A stretch of 64,000 bases of DNA from Fusibacter paucivorans. GTDB taxonomy: Bacteria; Bacillota; Clostridia; Peptostreptococcales; Acidaminobacteraceae. The translations under genes were made by a program, and so were the position numbers. This document shows positions 20,633-28,256 of the stretch, one piece after another. Under the pieces are notes generated by a model. The model saw nothing but the letters and a program-made list of their open reading frames with translations, was not told where the DNA came from and did not search any database. Position 1 is the first letter of the stretch. Every line of letters begins with the position of its first letter. Location: positions 1-64,000 of the forward strand of contig NZ_JAHBCL010000011.1 in assembly GCF_018390735.1 (NCBI RefSeq), given 5' to 3'.

Positions 20633-21338
20633 TGCGCTATACAAAGCAGCTAAACTGCCAGTTTCAAGCAGTGAGCAATTATTGTTTGATCATTATTATA
20701 ACCGTCTTGTTAGTGAAAATGAAAAGTATAATTTAACGGCAATTACAGATGAAAAGGATGTTCATATTAAACATTTTATTGATTCAATGTTAATCAAGGT
20801 ATTTTTTGATACTTATAAAATTGAGACAAAACAAAAGCGGCTTATTGACATTGGTACGGGTGCTGGGTTTCCAGCGATCCCAATAAAAATACTATACCCT
20901 GAAATCGAAGTGACTGGTTTAGATTCACTTAAAAAACGCATCGCATTTCTAGAAATGCTGAAAGAAGATTTGACGTTAAAAGACATACAATTTATTCATG
21001 GACGCGCTGAGGATTATGGTAGAGATACTCTATACCGTGAAACATATGATTTTGCTGTATCAAGGGCTGTTGCAGAATTGAGAATGCTGCTTGAGTACGT
21101 AATGCCATTTGTGAAAGTTGGTGGCTATTTTGTCGCTTATAAAAGCCTTAAATATGCAGAAGAGCTCGAAAATGCTGAGAATGCGCTAAAGCAAATGAAA
21201 ACGCGATACATTGAAACGATACGTATAGTGCTTCCTGAAAATTCGGGTGAAAGAGAATTAATGATATTCCAAAAAATGGAAAATATACAAAAAAAATATC
21301 CAAGAAAGGCTGGCATGCCAAAAAAAAATCCACTCTAA
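20625..21338 (+). CDS. rsmG: 16S rRNA (guanine-N7) methyltransferase RsmG
   Basis: Methylates N7 of G527 in 16S rRNA using S-adenosylmethionine. The class I methyltransferase motif I is [20 protein letters not shown] at about residues 70-90, followed by [15 protein letters not shown], and the [16 protein letters not shown] block is typical of GidB/RsmG. The 237 residues are normal. Its ATG is inside the end of mnmG, with GGAG from the mnmG coding sequence serving as ribosome-binding site, so expression is translationally coupled. Confidence 0.95.
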   Translation: MHDALYKAAKLPVSSSEQLLFDHYYNRLVSENEKYNLTAITDEKDVHIKHFIDSMLIKVFFDTYKIETKQKRLIDIGTGAGFPAIPIKILYPEIEVTGLDSLKKRIAFLEMLKEDLTLKDIQFIHGRAEDYGRDTLYRETYDFAVSRAVAELRMLLEYVMPFVKVGGYFVAYKSLKYAEELENAENALKQMKTRYIETIRIVLPENSGERELMIFQKMENIQKKYPRKAGMPKKNPL

Positions 21339-21365
21339 CGGTATCTTAGGATACCGTTTTTATTT
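21337..21365 (+). terminator. Terminator after rsmG
   Basis: An 8-bp stem ACGGTATC/GATACCGT (21338-21345, 21350-21357), tetraloop TTAG, and a run of T. It begins inside the rsmG stop codon. Confidence 0.85.
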
Positions 21366-21548
21366 TAATAAAAATTATGATTATGGCAATCATTGTTCAT
21401 TAGTATTACTTTTAGATAGATAATACAATCGTCTATTTTTTCACATGAATATATTTCAACATTTTGTTTTTATATAACACTAACGAAAGGTCTGAATGCG
21501 AAATATAGGATAGTCGTTTGTAAATCAATGGTTTTAATCTATATTTTT

Positions 21549-21557
21549 TGATATAAT
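21549..21557 (+). promoter_or_regulatory. parA promoter, extended -10
   Basis: TGATATAAT gives a TGn extended element directly before a perfect TATAAT at 21552-21557, about 30 bp upstream of the parA start. No clear -35 is seen at 16-18 bp. Confidence 0.5.
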
Positions 21558-21585
21558 AATTACATTCAGAGTATAGGAGGGCATC

Positions 21586-22359
21586 ATGAATAAGGTCATT
21601 GCTATCTTCAATCAAAAGGGTGGTGTTGGAAAAACGACAACAGCCGTTAATTTATCTGCAGCCTTGAGTGCGATGGGAAAGCGTGTCTTATTAGTGGATA
21701 ACGACCCTCAGGGTAATTTAACAAGTGGCGTTGGCATTAATAAATTTACAGTGGTGAACAGTATTTATCATGTGTTAATTGGTGAAATTCCAGTAGAAGA
21801 CAGTATTATCGAAACTGATTATAAAGATTTGTATCTTTTACCCGGCAGTATGGACTTGGCTGGCGCTGAAATTGAACTCATTAACTTTGAAAACAGAGAG
21901 TATCTTTTAAAAAATATTATTGATCATGTTAAAGATCAATATGATTATATTTTTATTGACTGTCCTCCTTCTTTGGGATTGCTAACCATAAACGCACTTG
22001 TTGCAGTTACTTCTGTTATTATTCCTATACAATGTGAGTACTATGCATTAGAAGGTGTAAGTCAACTGCTGAATACGTACAATCTTATAAAAAAGAGTAT
22101 TAATCAAGATATTGAAATACAAGGTGTATTAATGAGTATGTTTGATTCTCGAACAAATTTAAGTATACAGGTTGTTGAGGAAGTTAAGCAGCATTTTAAA
22201 GACATTGTATATACCACGATGATACCAAGGAATATTCGTTTGGCAGAGGCTCCTAGTTATGGTATGCCAATTATCTACTATGATTCAAAATCTAAAGGGG
22301 CTGAGGCCTATCAGGATTTGGCTGTGGAATTTTTAGAAAGGGAGAATACAAATGTCTAA
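21586..22359 (+). CDS. parA: Chromosome-partitioning ATPase ParA/Soj
   Basis: Deviant-Walker ATPase that cycles on the nucleoid with ParB-parS and, in Bacillus, also regulates DnaA. The deviant Walker A is KGGVGKTT at residues 10-17, and Walker A' and B regions are LLVDNDPQGNLTSG and YDYIFIDCPPSLG. The 257 residues match chromosomal Soj; there is no N-terminal HTH, unlike plasmid-type Ia ParA. ATG 21586 follows AGGAGG. It overlaps parB by 8 bp. Confidence 0.96.
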   Translation: MNKVIAIFNQKGGVGKTTTAVNLSAALSAMGKRVLLVDNDPQGNLTSGVGINKFTVVNSIYHVLIGEIPVEDSIIETDYKDLYLLPGSMDLAGAEIELINFENREYLLKNIIDHVKDQYDYIFIDCPPSLGLLTINALVAVTSVIIPIQCEYYALEGVSQLLNTYNLIKKSINQDIEIQGVLMSMFDSRTNLSIQVVEEVKQHFKDIVYTTMIPRNIRLAEAPSYGMPIIYYDSKSKGAEAYQDLAVEFLERENTNV

Positions 22360-23224
22360 AAAAACGGGTTTAGGAAGAGGTTTGGGCGCTCTCATACCTG
22401 ATGATGCGGATCTCAATATTAAACAGAAAATTAATGAAAGTGGTGATTTGATTGATGAGATTGATATTGATCTCATTATTCCAAATCGTGAACAGCCAAG
22501 AAGACAATTTGATAAGGAAAAAATTGAAGCATTAGCTGAATCTATTCGTATTCATGGTTTATTACAACCAATTGTATTGAAGCGAAAAGATAGTTTTTAT
22601 GAAATCATCGCCGGTGAAAGAAGATGGCGAGCTTGTAAACATATTCAAATGAAAAAAGTACCGGCAATCGTGAAAGAGGTTGATGAGTTTACGATAGCAC
22701 AGCTTGCTTTAATTGAGAATATACAAAGAGAAGATCTTAATCCAATAGAAGAGGCAATGGCCTTTCAAAAGTTAATTGATTTATATGGCATGACACAAGA
22801 AAATTTGAGTAAAATAGTAGGTAGAAGTAGATCATTTATAACCAATTACCTTAGGATGTTAAAATTAGAACCAGAAATATTAAAAAGTATTGCTGACGGA
22901 CTTATATCTCATGGACATGGGCGAGCCCTTTTAGGACTAGATAATGTGAAGGACAGAATGAAGGCATACGATAAAATTATAACGGATGGTTTAAGTGTCA
23001 GACAGACAGAAGCACTTGTTAAAAACTTTGATCAAGTTTTTAAAATGCCAGTTAAACGAAAAAGTCCAAGAAAACTACAAGAAATTATTCATTTAGAAGA
23101 ACAGCTTGCAGTCCATATTGGGACTAAGATTAATATCAAAGAAAAAAATGGTAAAGGAAAAATTGAAATTGACTTTTATAATATTGATGATTTAAATCGC
23201 ATTATAGATACAATAAAAAAGTAA
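22352..23224 (+). CDS. parB: Chromosome-partitioning protein ParB/Spo0J
   Basis: CTP-dependent clamp that loads at parS and spreads along DNA. The N-terminus (KKTGLGRGLGALIPDD) carries the ParA-interaction motif. The CTP-binding region includes NREQPRRQF, the GERRWRAC motif and ENIQREDLNPIEEA. The helix-turn-helix at about residues 150-175 (TQENLSKIVGRSRSFITNYLRML) contacts parS. The C-terminal dimer domain begins near residue 245. Its own 3' end is part of the parS-centred palindrome, so ParB can load on its own gene. Confidence 0.96.
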   Translation: MSKKTGLGRGLGALIPDDADLNIKQKINESGDLIDEIDIDLIIPNREQPRRQFDKEKIEALAESIRIHGLLQPIVLKRKDSFYEIIAGERRWRACKHIQMKKVPAIVKEVDEFTIAQLALIENIQREDLNPIEEAMAFQKLIDLYGMTQENLSKIVGRSRSFITNYLRMLKLEPEILKSIADGLISHGHGRALLGLDNVKDRMKAYDKIITDGLSVRQTEALVKNFDQVFKMPVKRKSPRKLQEIIHLEEQLAVHIGTKINIKEKNGKGKIEIDFYNIDDLNRIIDTIKK

Positions 23225-23256
23225 TGTTTCACGTGAAACATTACTTTTTTATTGTA
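23209..23256. terminator. Perfect 48-bp palindrome with parS core: parAB terminator and ParB site
   Basis: 23225-23240 is TGTTTCACGTGAAACA, the canonical 16-bp parS. The symmetry extends without a mismatch to 23209-23256, centred between 23232 and 23233. The outer arms are an A-run on the left and TTTTTT at 23245-23250 on the right, so the transcript forms a long hairpin followed by U residues. The left arm contains the last parB codons and its stop (23222-23224). Confidence 0.9.
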
Positions 23257-23520
23257 ATACAGCGACAAAGAATTTAATGATTATGTACCACTTAATTGAT
23301 CAAACACCGTGCAGCAGATTTCTTAATGGTAAAAAAATTCGAAATATACATTAATAATAGTCATCTTTTAATGAATGAGTAGCTATGACTTAATCAATAA
23401 AAAAGAGAAAGTTATAAAAATATTGATGACTAACTATTAATTAAGTATGTATGTAATGATACTTTTCCGTGGTCAATAAAGCTCTTTTTAGCTAAAATAA
23501 AAATTAGTTAAAATCACATA

Positions 23521-23536
23521 TGTTTCACGTGAAACA
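23521..23536. other. Second parS site in the parB-downstream intergenic region
   Basis: TGTTTCACGTGAAACA, identical to the parB-adjacent site and 296 bp from it. It lies in a 659-bp gap (23225-23883) before the lipid kinase gene in which I see no credible protein gene. The flanks here are not palindromic. The rest of the gap is AT-rich with a distant inverted repeat GCTCGT (23642-23647)/ACGAGC (23708-23713) of doubtful meaning. Confidence 0.92.
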
Positions 23537-23883
23537 ATTCATTCTAAGGTTATCAATCATAATAAAAGATTAATATGAAATAAAAAAAGCATTAAATAGA
23601 GTCCTTGAGTCATAAAATAGAACAACAAATATCAAAATTAAGCTCGTATAGGCGCATAGTGCAGCGAAGCGAGTTCATAATAGTAGTATACTAAAAATCA
23701 AAAAAACGAGCATACACAAAGAATTAATGTCTTAAGGCACCTTAAATGTTGAAAATAGTGCATAAAAGTGTGTTAAAATAGTAATGACAGTAGATGCTGT
23801 ATTTTTTAATTAGGACAGTGTTCCTATTGAAAATGGTAAGTTGATAAAACACTTCGTACAAAATAAAAAATTAGCAGGTAAAA

Positions 23884-24792
23884 ATGAGAAAAATATTAGT
23901 GATTGTAAATCCCGTATCTGGAAATGGTAAAGCATTAAAAATTATGCCAGATATTAAATCATTTTTCAATACACATCGCGACATGATAGAAGCAGATTTT
24001 AAAATTTCAAGATTTAAAGATGATATAAAATTAATTGCCAGCACAATGTATGACAATGGTTATCGAGAGTTTGTTGTTATTGGCGGTGACGGTTCGCTAT
24101 CAGAACTCGTAAATGGTTTAGGGCCAAAGATGGATAACAAAATTAAAATTGGTGTGATACCATATGGTAGTGGTAATGATTTTATAAAATCACTTTTTAA
24201 CCAATATAAACTTAATGATCAAATAAAAGCAATTATTGAGGATCAAACACAATTACTTGACCTTGGAAAAGTAAATGAATTTTATTATATTAATTCATGT
24301 ACTTTTGGAATTGATGGTCCGATTATTAGAATGACGGATAAATTAAAAATGAAATTACCAGGTGAGATTGCATACTATATGAGTACATTAAAAGAGGGGG
24401 TTGCATTTAGACCCAAAATAGTACGATTGACAATTGATGGTGAAGTACTAAAAGGCGAAAAAATATTGATTGCATTTAATAACGGAAAGTTCATTGGCGG
24501 CGGAATGAATATTACGCCAGATGCAGATTTATCAGATGGGTATTTAAATGTTTGTGTTATTGATGATGTTCCAAAATTGAAATTTGTACGAAGTATTAAA
24601 AAAGTCTATTCAGGTCGCTTATCAGATCTCGATGAAGTCTCACTACGCCGTATTAAAAACGGATCAATTGAGGTAGAGAATGGCAGCTATGATATAAATA
24701 TTGATGGCAATCTCGTTGGTCAAACGCCAGCTACCATTAAAATTATTCCCAATGCCATTCGCGTGTTTAAAAACATGGAAGATAAAGAATAG
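23884..24792 (+). CDS. Diacylglycerol kinase family lipid kinase (YegS/BmrU type)
   Basis: Predicted soluble kinase of the DagK/YegS family, which phosphorylates diacylglycerol or a related lipid. The N-terminal motif is VNPVSGNGKALK at residues 8-19, the catalytic glycine loop is VVIGGDGSLSELVNGLG, and the nucleotide-binding GVIPYGSGNDFIKSL follows. The C-terminal beta domain has FNNGKFIGGGMNITPDADLSDG. The 302 residues match the family. The ribosome-binding site is weak (GCAGGT), so expression may be low. The exact substrate cannot be read from sequence; DgkB-like recycling of diacylglycerol is one option. Confidence 0.88.
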   Translation: MRKILVIVNPVSGNGKALKIMPDIKSFFNTHRDMIEADFKISRFKDDIKLIASTMYDNGYREFVVIGGDGSLSELVNGLGPKMDNKIKIGVIPYGSGNDFIKSLFNQYKLNDQIKAIIEDQTQLLDLGKVNEFYYINSCTFGIDGPIIRMTDKLKMKLPGEIAYYMSTLKEGVAFRPKIVRLTIDGEVLKGEKILIAFNNGKFIGGGMNITPDADLSDGYLNVCVIDDVPKLKFVRSIKKVYSGRLSDLDEVSLRRIKNGSIEVENGSYDINIDGNLVGQTPATIKIIPNAIRVFKNMEDKE

Positions 24793-24912
24793 ATGACTTT
24801 ATTTACAAATATTGTAATATTTAGATGGCCTATATTTGAAAAAAATAGTAAAAAAGATGATTGGGTTGTCAGAACCAAAAAACATCGTACAAATGAAATT
24901 TGGGCGTTATAA
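24793..24912 (+). CDS. Possible 39-residue small protein
   Basis: An ATG directly abuts the stop of the lipid kinase gene (TAG then ATG) and opens a 39-codon frame ending at 24912, filling most of the gap before the AcoR-like gene. The predicted peptide starts MTLFTNIVIFRWPIF and has a basic, tryptophan-containing C-terminal half. Only a weak GGAAG precedes it. I do not recognise it. It could equally be chance, as the stretch is AT-rich. Confidence 0.22.
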   Translation: MTLFTNIVIFRWPIFEKNSKKDDWVVRTKKHRTNEIWAL

Positions 24913-24939
24913 GAGGGCTTAAGGAGAAAAGACACTTTT

Positions 24940-26346
24940 ATGATGATTTTAGATGCAAAAAAGCAGTTTATAAGAACCGGTAGACTTAATCGAAAAATTA
25001 TTCGTGATGAAATTGCGTTATCTTGGTATCGTTGTCGACTTAATAATGTAAATCACGAAAAAAACTTGTTTGATGAAAAAAACACAAGTTTGAAAAGAGA
25101 AAAGTATGATATTGAAACTCTTAAAAATTTACTCATGTTACTCAATCGGGAAATTTGGAATCTATTCATTATAAATCCTGATGGTGATGTGATTCTCCGT
25201 GTCACTTACGATGCTATTTTTGAATCCATACACAATCTATTAGAACAAAATATTGGTACAAATGCTGGCGCAATTGCGTTAAAAACACTAAAGGATGAAT
25301 CTGTGCATCATGAAGAACATTATTTATCTTTAATGACAGTGTATGACAGTTATGCAATTCCGTTAAAATATGAAGAAGAGATTATTGCATATTTAGTTAT
25401 TTTTACAGAAGTGCCGATCAACGCATATGAAATGAAAGCACTTAAATCACAAATGATGAATGTTACAAAGCATAATATGTCAATGCAAGCAGGCAAACAA
25501 GCAACGTCTCTAGAAATGAGCCATTTTATTATGCTGCCAAAAGCACAAGAAGACATGCTGGAACGGCAACTGGACAATATGGTTCGCATTGGGCTGCCGA
25601 TTTATGTCTATGGCCCAAAGGGAAGCGGAAAGTCCAACTTAGCATGGTATATCGCATTGACACGTTACAAAGATATGGTATTTCTTGATATTGAAAAAAT
25701 TCCATCAATCATGCGGAAAGAGGTTATAAAGAAGGCACTTTCCCAAAATGAAACAGTTGTAATTGATAACATACATGCATTGGAAGTTGAGCAAATAATG
25801 ATGTTAACGGTTTACACGGAAGAAAAAATAATTCAAAAAAATGAAGAAAAACACAGTAATTGCAAATGTTTGAATATAATACTGACATCTGTTTACAAGC
25901 CGCGTGAAATGCGTGAAAATAGAATGCTAAATGAACGATTTAGTACAAGAATGTGTCACCAAGTGATTAATACAACAGATTTTAAAGATCATCGCTTTGA
26001 TCAAATTGATTTAGAGCGCTTATTACAACGGTATCGCTATGACTTTTCAGATGGTTTTAAATCGATGATGTTAAAATTATCAAATGGCAAGCAAATAGAT
26101 GAAATTGTTACAATCATTGAAAATTCAGTTGTCGACGCGATAAAGGGCAAGACGATTACAGCAGAAGATATTGTCGTAAATACACATGATACCTATCAAA
26201 CACTAGCAGAAGTTGAGCAGCAGTATATCTTGAATATCTACGAAAAAATGGAACATAATATGACTTTGACTTCTGAGATCCTTGGTATTGGAAGAAGTAC
26301 ACTCTATAGAAAGTTAAAATCGTATCATATTGACACAAACCAATAA
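24940..26346 (+). CDS. AcoR-like regulator with GAF, shortened AAA+ and Fis-type HTH
   Basis: The N-terminus has the SWYRC motif of AcoR-family activators (ALSWYRCRLNNVN), then a GAF-like sensor region (about residues 60-190). A P-loop GPKGSGKSN begins at Gly225, and a Walker B-like VVIDNIHAL lies some 45 residues later. The Fis-type HTH (LTSEILGIGRSTLYRKLKSY) closes the protein. The stretch that would hold the sigma-54 contact loop GAFTGA is missing, and Walker B reads DN rather than DE. By family knowledge such proteins cannot open sigma-54 promoters in the normal way, so this one may act as a sigma-A-type regulator. Its targets are unknown; the four-gene operon downstream is one candidate. 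Confidence 0.75.
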   Translation: MMILDAKKQFIRTGRLNRKIIRDEIALSWYRCRLNNVNHEKNLFDEKNTSLKREKYDIETLKNLLMLLNREIWNLFIINPDGDVILRVTYDAIFESIHNLLEQNIGTNAGAIALKTLKDESVHHEEHYLSLMTVYDSYAIPLKYEEEIIAYLVIFTEVPINAYEMKALKSQMMNVTKHNMSMQAGKQATSLEMSHFIMLPKAQEDMLERQLDNMVRIGLPIYVYGPKGSGKSNLAWYIALTRYKDMVFLDIEKIPSIMRKEVIKKALSQNETVVIDNIHALEVEQIMMLTVYTEEKIIQKNEEKHSNCKCLNIILTSVYKPREMRENRMLNERFSTRMCHQVINTTDFKDHRFDQIDLERLLQRYRYDFSDGFKSMMLKLSNGKQIDEIVTIIENSVVDAIKGKTITAEDIVVNTHDTYQTLAEVEQQYILNIYEKMEHNMTLTSEILGIGRSTLYRKLKSYHIDTNQ

Positions 26347-26585
26347 AGAAAGTCAAATGACTAAAATGATACAGCCGGTAAAACTGTTTTAGTATGAAAC
26401 AAAAATACAAGGTATGATATAAATTTTAGATGTCTCAAAATGAATGGATGATTTAATGAAATTTAAGAAACGAAGTAAAAATAATGTTTGTAATGTCATT
26501 GTGTTAACTTAACAACAAGTCATATACATAGATATGATATGATTTAACTTTACAGTTATATATTTAAATCGTTTGATTGCAACAT

Positions 26586-26643
26586 ATAATGCAGACTATT
26601 CTAATTATTGTAAATAATATTTGAATTGTCTGCATTATTTTTG
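26586..26643 (+). terminator. Terminator-like inverted repeat after the AcoR-like gene
   Basis: A perfect 11-bp stem ATAATGCAGAC (26586-26596)/GTCTGCATTAT (26628-26638) is followed by T residues. The 31-nt loop contains a second small hairpin. The wider gap 26347-26730 is AT-rich and otherwise holds only the palindrome at 26687-26716. Confidence 0.55.
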
Positions 26644-26686
26644 TAGAATTAAGATAGCTAGAACATGTTGTAAATGCATGAATTTT

Positions 26687-26716
26687 ATCGTTTACAGTAA
26701 ATTTACTGTAAACGAT
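26687..26716. promoter_or_regulatory. Perfect 30-bp palindrome, probable operator of the four-gene operon
   Basis: Each half is 15 bp (ATCGTTTACAGTAAA and its complement). It ends 2 bp before the GGGGGTGAG ribosome-binding site of the first gene. A perfect palindrome of this length is what a dimeric DNA-binding protein would use, and the operon encodes two HTH proteins. In RNA it could also form a hairpin next to the ribosome-binding site. No clear -35/-10 pair is visible around it. Confidence 0.65.
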
Positions 26717-26730
26717 TTGGGGGTGAGTTG

Positions 26731-27159
26731 GTGTATAAAATAAGTGAGGCTGCAGAATTGATTGGGGTTGAGAAAGTTGACATTTTTGAAAAGATGATTA
26801 CACATAAGGCAATCCTCGATCCAAATATAAAAAAAATAGAAGGCGTCACCTATTTTGAAGAACGTGGTATTGCCATCCTAAAAACACTGTTTTTCGGTAC
26901 GCAAAGCGGTGAAGAAAAATTAACAGAGGAAGGCGCAGAAACGATCGCGCCAGAAAAGCGCGTTGTGAAAGTTCGGTCAAAATTTGAGCGTGAAAGAGAT
27001 ATCCTTTACGATAAGATTTTAATTTTAAAGCATGAACTCGTCAATTTAGATGATGAGTTATCCATGAAAGATGATATGCTGTTATCCTATCAAAAAAAAT
27101 TAATTGAAGATCTTGATGCCATTAGCAAGCTGCAAACGGCACTGTCGAAAAAGGTTTAA
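26731..27159 (+). CDS. HTH / coiled-coil protein A of an uncharacterised operon
   Basis: Unrecognised 142-residue protein. Residues 1-25 (MYKISEAAELIGVEKVDIFEKM) align with the HTH of the next gene and resemble the N-terminal helix-turn-helix of MerR-type proteins. Residues 27-55 form a small winged-helix-like segment ending GVTYFEERGIAILKTLF. After a charged linker, residues 85-142 are a heptad-like charged helix (SKFERERDILYDKILILKHEL). GTG 26731 is chosen over TTG 26728: it sits 5-8 nt behind GGGGGTGAG and gives the same N-terminus as its paralogue. There is no effector domain. It may bind the adjacent palindrome; the architecture recalls Bacillus RacA only in outline. Confidence 0.75.
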   Translation: MYKISEAAELIGVEKVDIFEKMITHKAILDPNIKKIEGVTYFEERGIAILKTLFFGTQSGEEKLTEEGAETIAPEKRVVKVRSKFERERDILYDKILILKHELVNLDDELSMKDDMLLSYQKKLIEDLDAISKLQTALSKKV

Positions 27160-27177
27160 CGAAAGTGATGTGAGGTT

Positions 27178-27561
27178 ATGTACAGAGTTATAGAAGTTGC
27201 TAAAATGTTAGGAGTCAGCAAAGTAACCGTTTATAAAAAGATCAATAAAAATAAAAAGTTGCTAAAAAACCATATTCAGACGAGAAGCAATATTACCTAT
27301 ATTGATGATGTGGGCATTGAAATTATTAAAAACACCATTGAAGTGACTTCTACTTATAGTTCAACTGATCCATCAGATATTGGCATTATTCAAAAAGAAG
27401 TGATTGATAATTTAAACGAGACTATCTTGTTTCTTAGTGACCAAGTCAGTAAGAAAAAAATGCAGATAGAAAAGAAGGATGAGATCCTAGATTCCTATAA
27501 AACGATTATAAAGAGCAACAGAGGAAAAATACAGTATCTTGAAAGCAAAATTAGCGAATAA
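27178..27561 (+). CDS. HTH / coiled-coil protein B, paralogue of protein A
   Basis: 127 residues. The N-terminal MYRVIEVAKMLGVSKVTVYKKI is a clear MerR-like HTH and better conserved than in protein A. ITYIDDVGIEIIK matches VTYFEERGIAILK of protein A, so the two genes arose by duplication. Residues 75-127 form a predicted coiled coil (LNETILFLSDQVSKKKMQIEKKDEILDSYK). It starts 18 bp after protein A, behind GTGAGG. Two small HTH/coiled-coil paralogues without ligand domains suggest homo- or hetero-oligomers on DNA rather than ordinary metabolite sensors. Confidence 0.75.
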   Translation: MYRVIEVAKMLGVSKVTVYKKINKNKKLLKNHIQTRSNITYIDDVGIEIIKNTIEVTSTYSSTDPSDIGIIQKEVIDNLNETILFLSDQVSKKKMQIEKKDEILDSYKTIIKSNRGKIQYLESKISE

Positions 27562-27578
27562 ATAGGGAGGAAATAACC

Positions 27579-28250
27579 GTGGTGCCAAAAAAATCGATAT
27601 TTGAAAAAATGGGATTGATTGATCCAATTAATAAGAGCTCTGAAGATGATGTTGAAGAAACTGTGACGGAAGAATCCTATGATGAAATTCCCGAACTGGA
27701 TTTTGTACCTGATTTAACACAACTGGAGAATGACCAAACACCAACTGAAGTGGAAACACCTATTGCCACAGAGGATATACCGAAAGATATTGGCGATAAA
27801 CTTGATTTAATCATTGGTGCCTATGAAAAAAACAAGTTATTGACGATAGAAGAAATTTATCGTAATGCACATTTGGAAAATGAAGTCAAAAAGACAATTT
27901 TTATGGCAGATGTTTATCAGAAAGCCATTCCTGAAAACTTGCCGCTTGATATTAAACGTGAGACTGTACTGAATATTATGAATGTCTCCAGTATTAGTTT
28001 AGAAGAACTGCTTAATGATGCTTATAAACGTATTGATGCGTTAAATACAGTACTGGAAGAAACTGTGTCAACAACGCAGGAAATATTTAATCGAAATGAT
28101 GCCACGGTACGTGAATTGGAAAAAAGGATTGAAGACTTAAAAGATATCAATAAAAACAGAAAGAAATTTCAAGAAGATCAGAATACGATGATTGAGTATG
28201 AAATCCAGAAAATTATTAACTTGGTTGAGTTTGTTAAACCAAAGAAGTAG
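27579..28250 (+). CDS. Acidic coiled-coil protein of the uncharacterised operon
   Basis: Unrecognised 223-residue soluble protein. It starts MVPKKSIFEKMGLID, then has an acidic linker (about residues 18-70, rich in Glu/Asp/Pro/Thr), a helical domain (about 75-155: IGDKLDLIIGAYEKNKLLTIEEIYRNAHLENE) and a C-terminal coiled coil (about 160-215). No membrane segment is seen. The short conserved-looking N-terminal helix joined by a flexible acidic linker is the form of a docking peptide. GTG 27579 (or GTG 27582) lies 8 nt from GGGAGG. It is placed between the DNA-binding genes and the membrane gene, as an adaptor might be. Confidence 0.7.
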   Translation: MVPKKSIFEKMGLIDPINKSSEDDVEETVTEESYDEIPELDFVPDLTQLENDQTPTEVETPIATEDIPKDIGDKLDLIIGAYEKNKLLTIEEIYRNAHLENEVKKTIFMADVYQKAIPENLPLDIKRETVLNIMNVSSISLEELLNDAYKRIDALNTVLEETVSTTQEIFNRNDATVRELEKRIEDLKDINKNRKKFQEDQNTMIEYEIQKIINLVEFVKPKK

Positions 28251-28256
28251 GTCGAT

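Noticed and set aside
21586-23536. parA-parB-parS as a plasmid or integrated-element partition system
   Set aside because: The ParA is the short chromosomal form, the parS sites are the universal chromosomal sequence and the genes sit in the standard origin-proximal order.
27178-27561. Toxin-antitoxin system as the meaning of the two small HTH genes
   Set aside because: Both are paralogues with the same HTH and coiled-coil plan; neither looks like a toxin, and they are joined to two larger genes.
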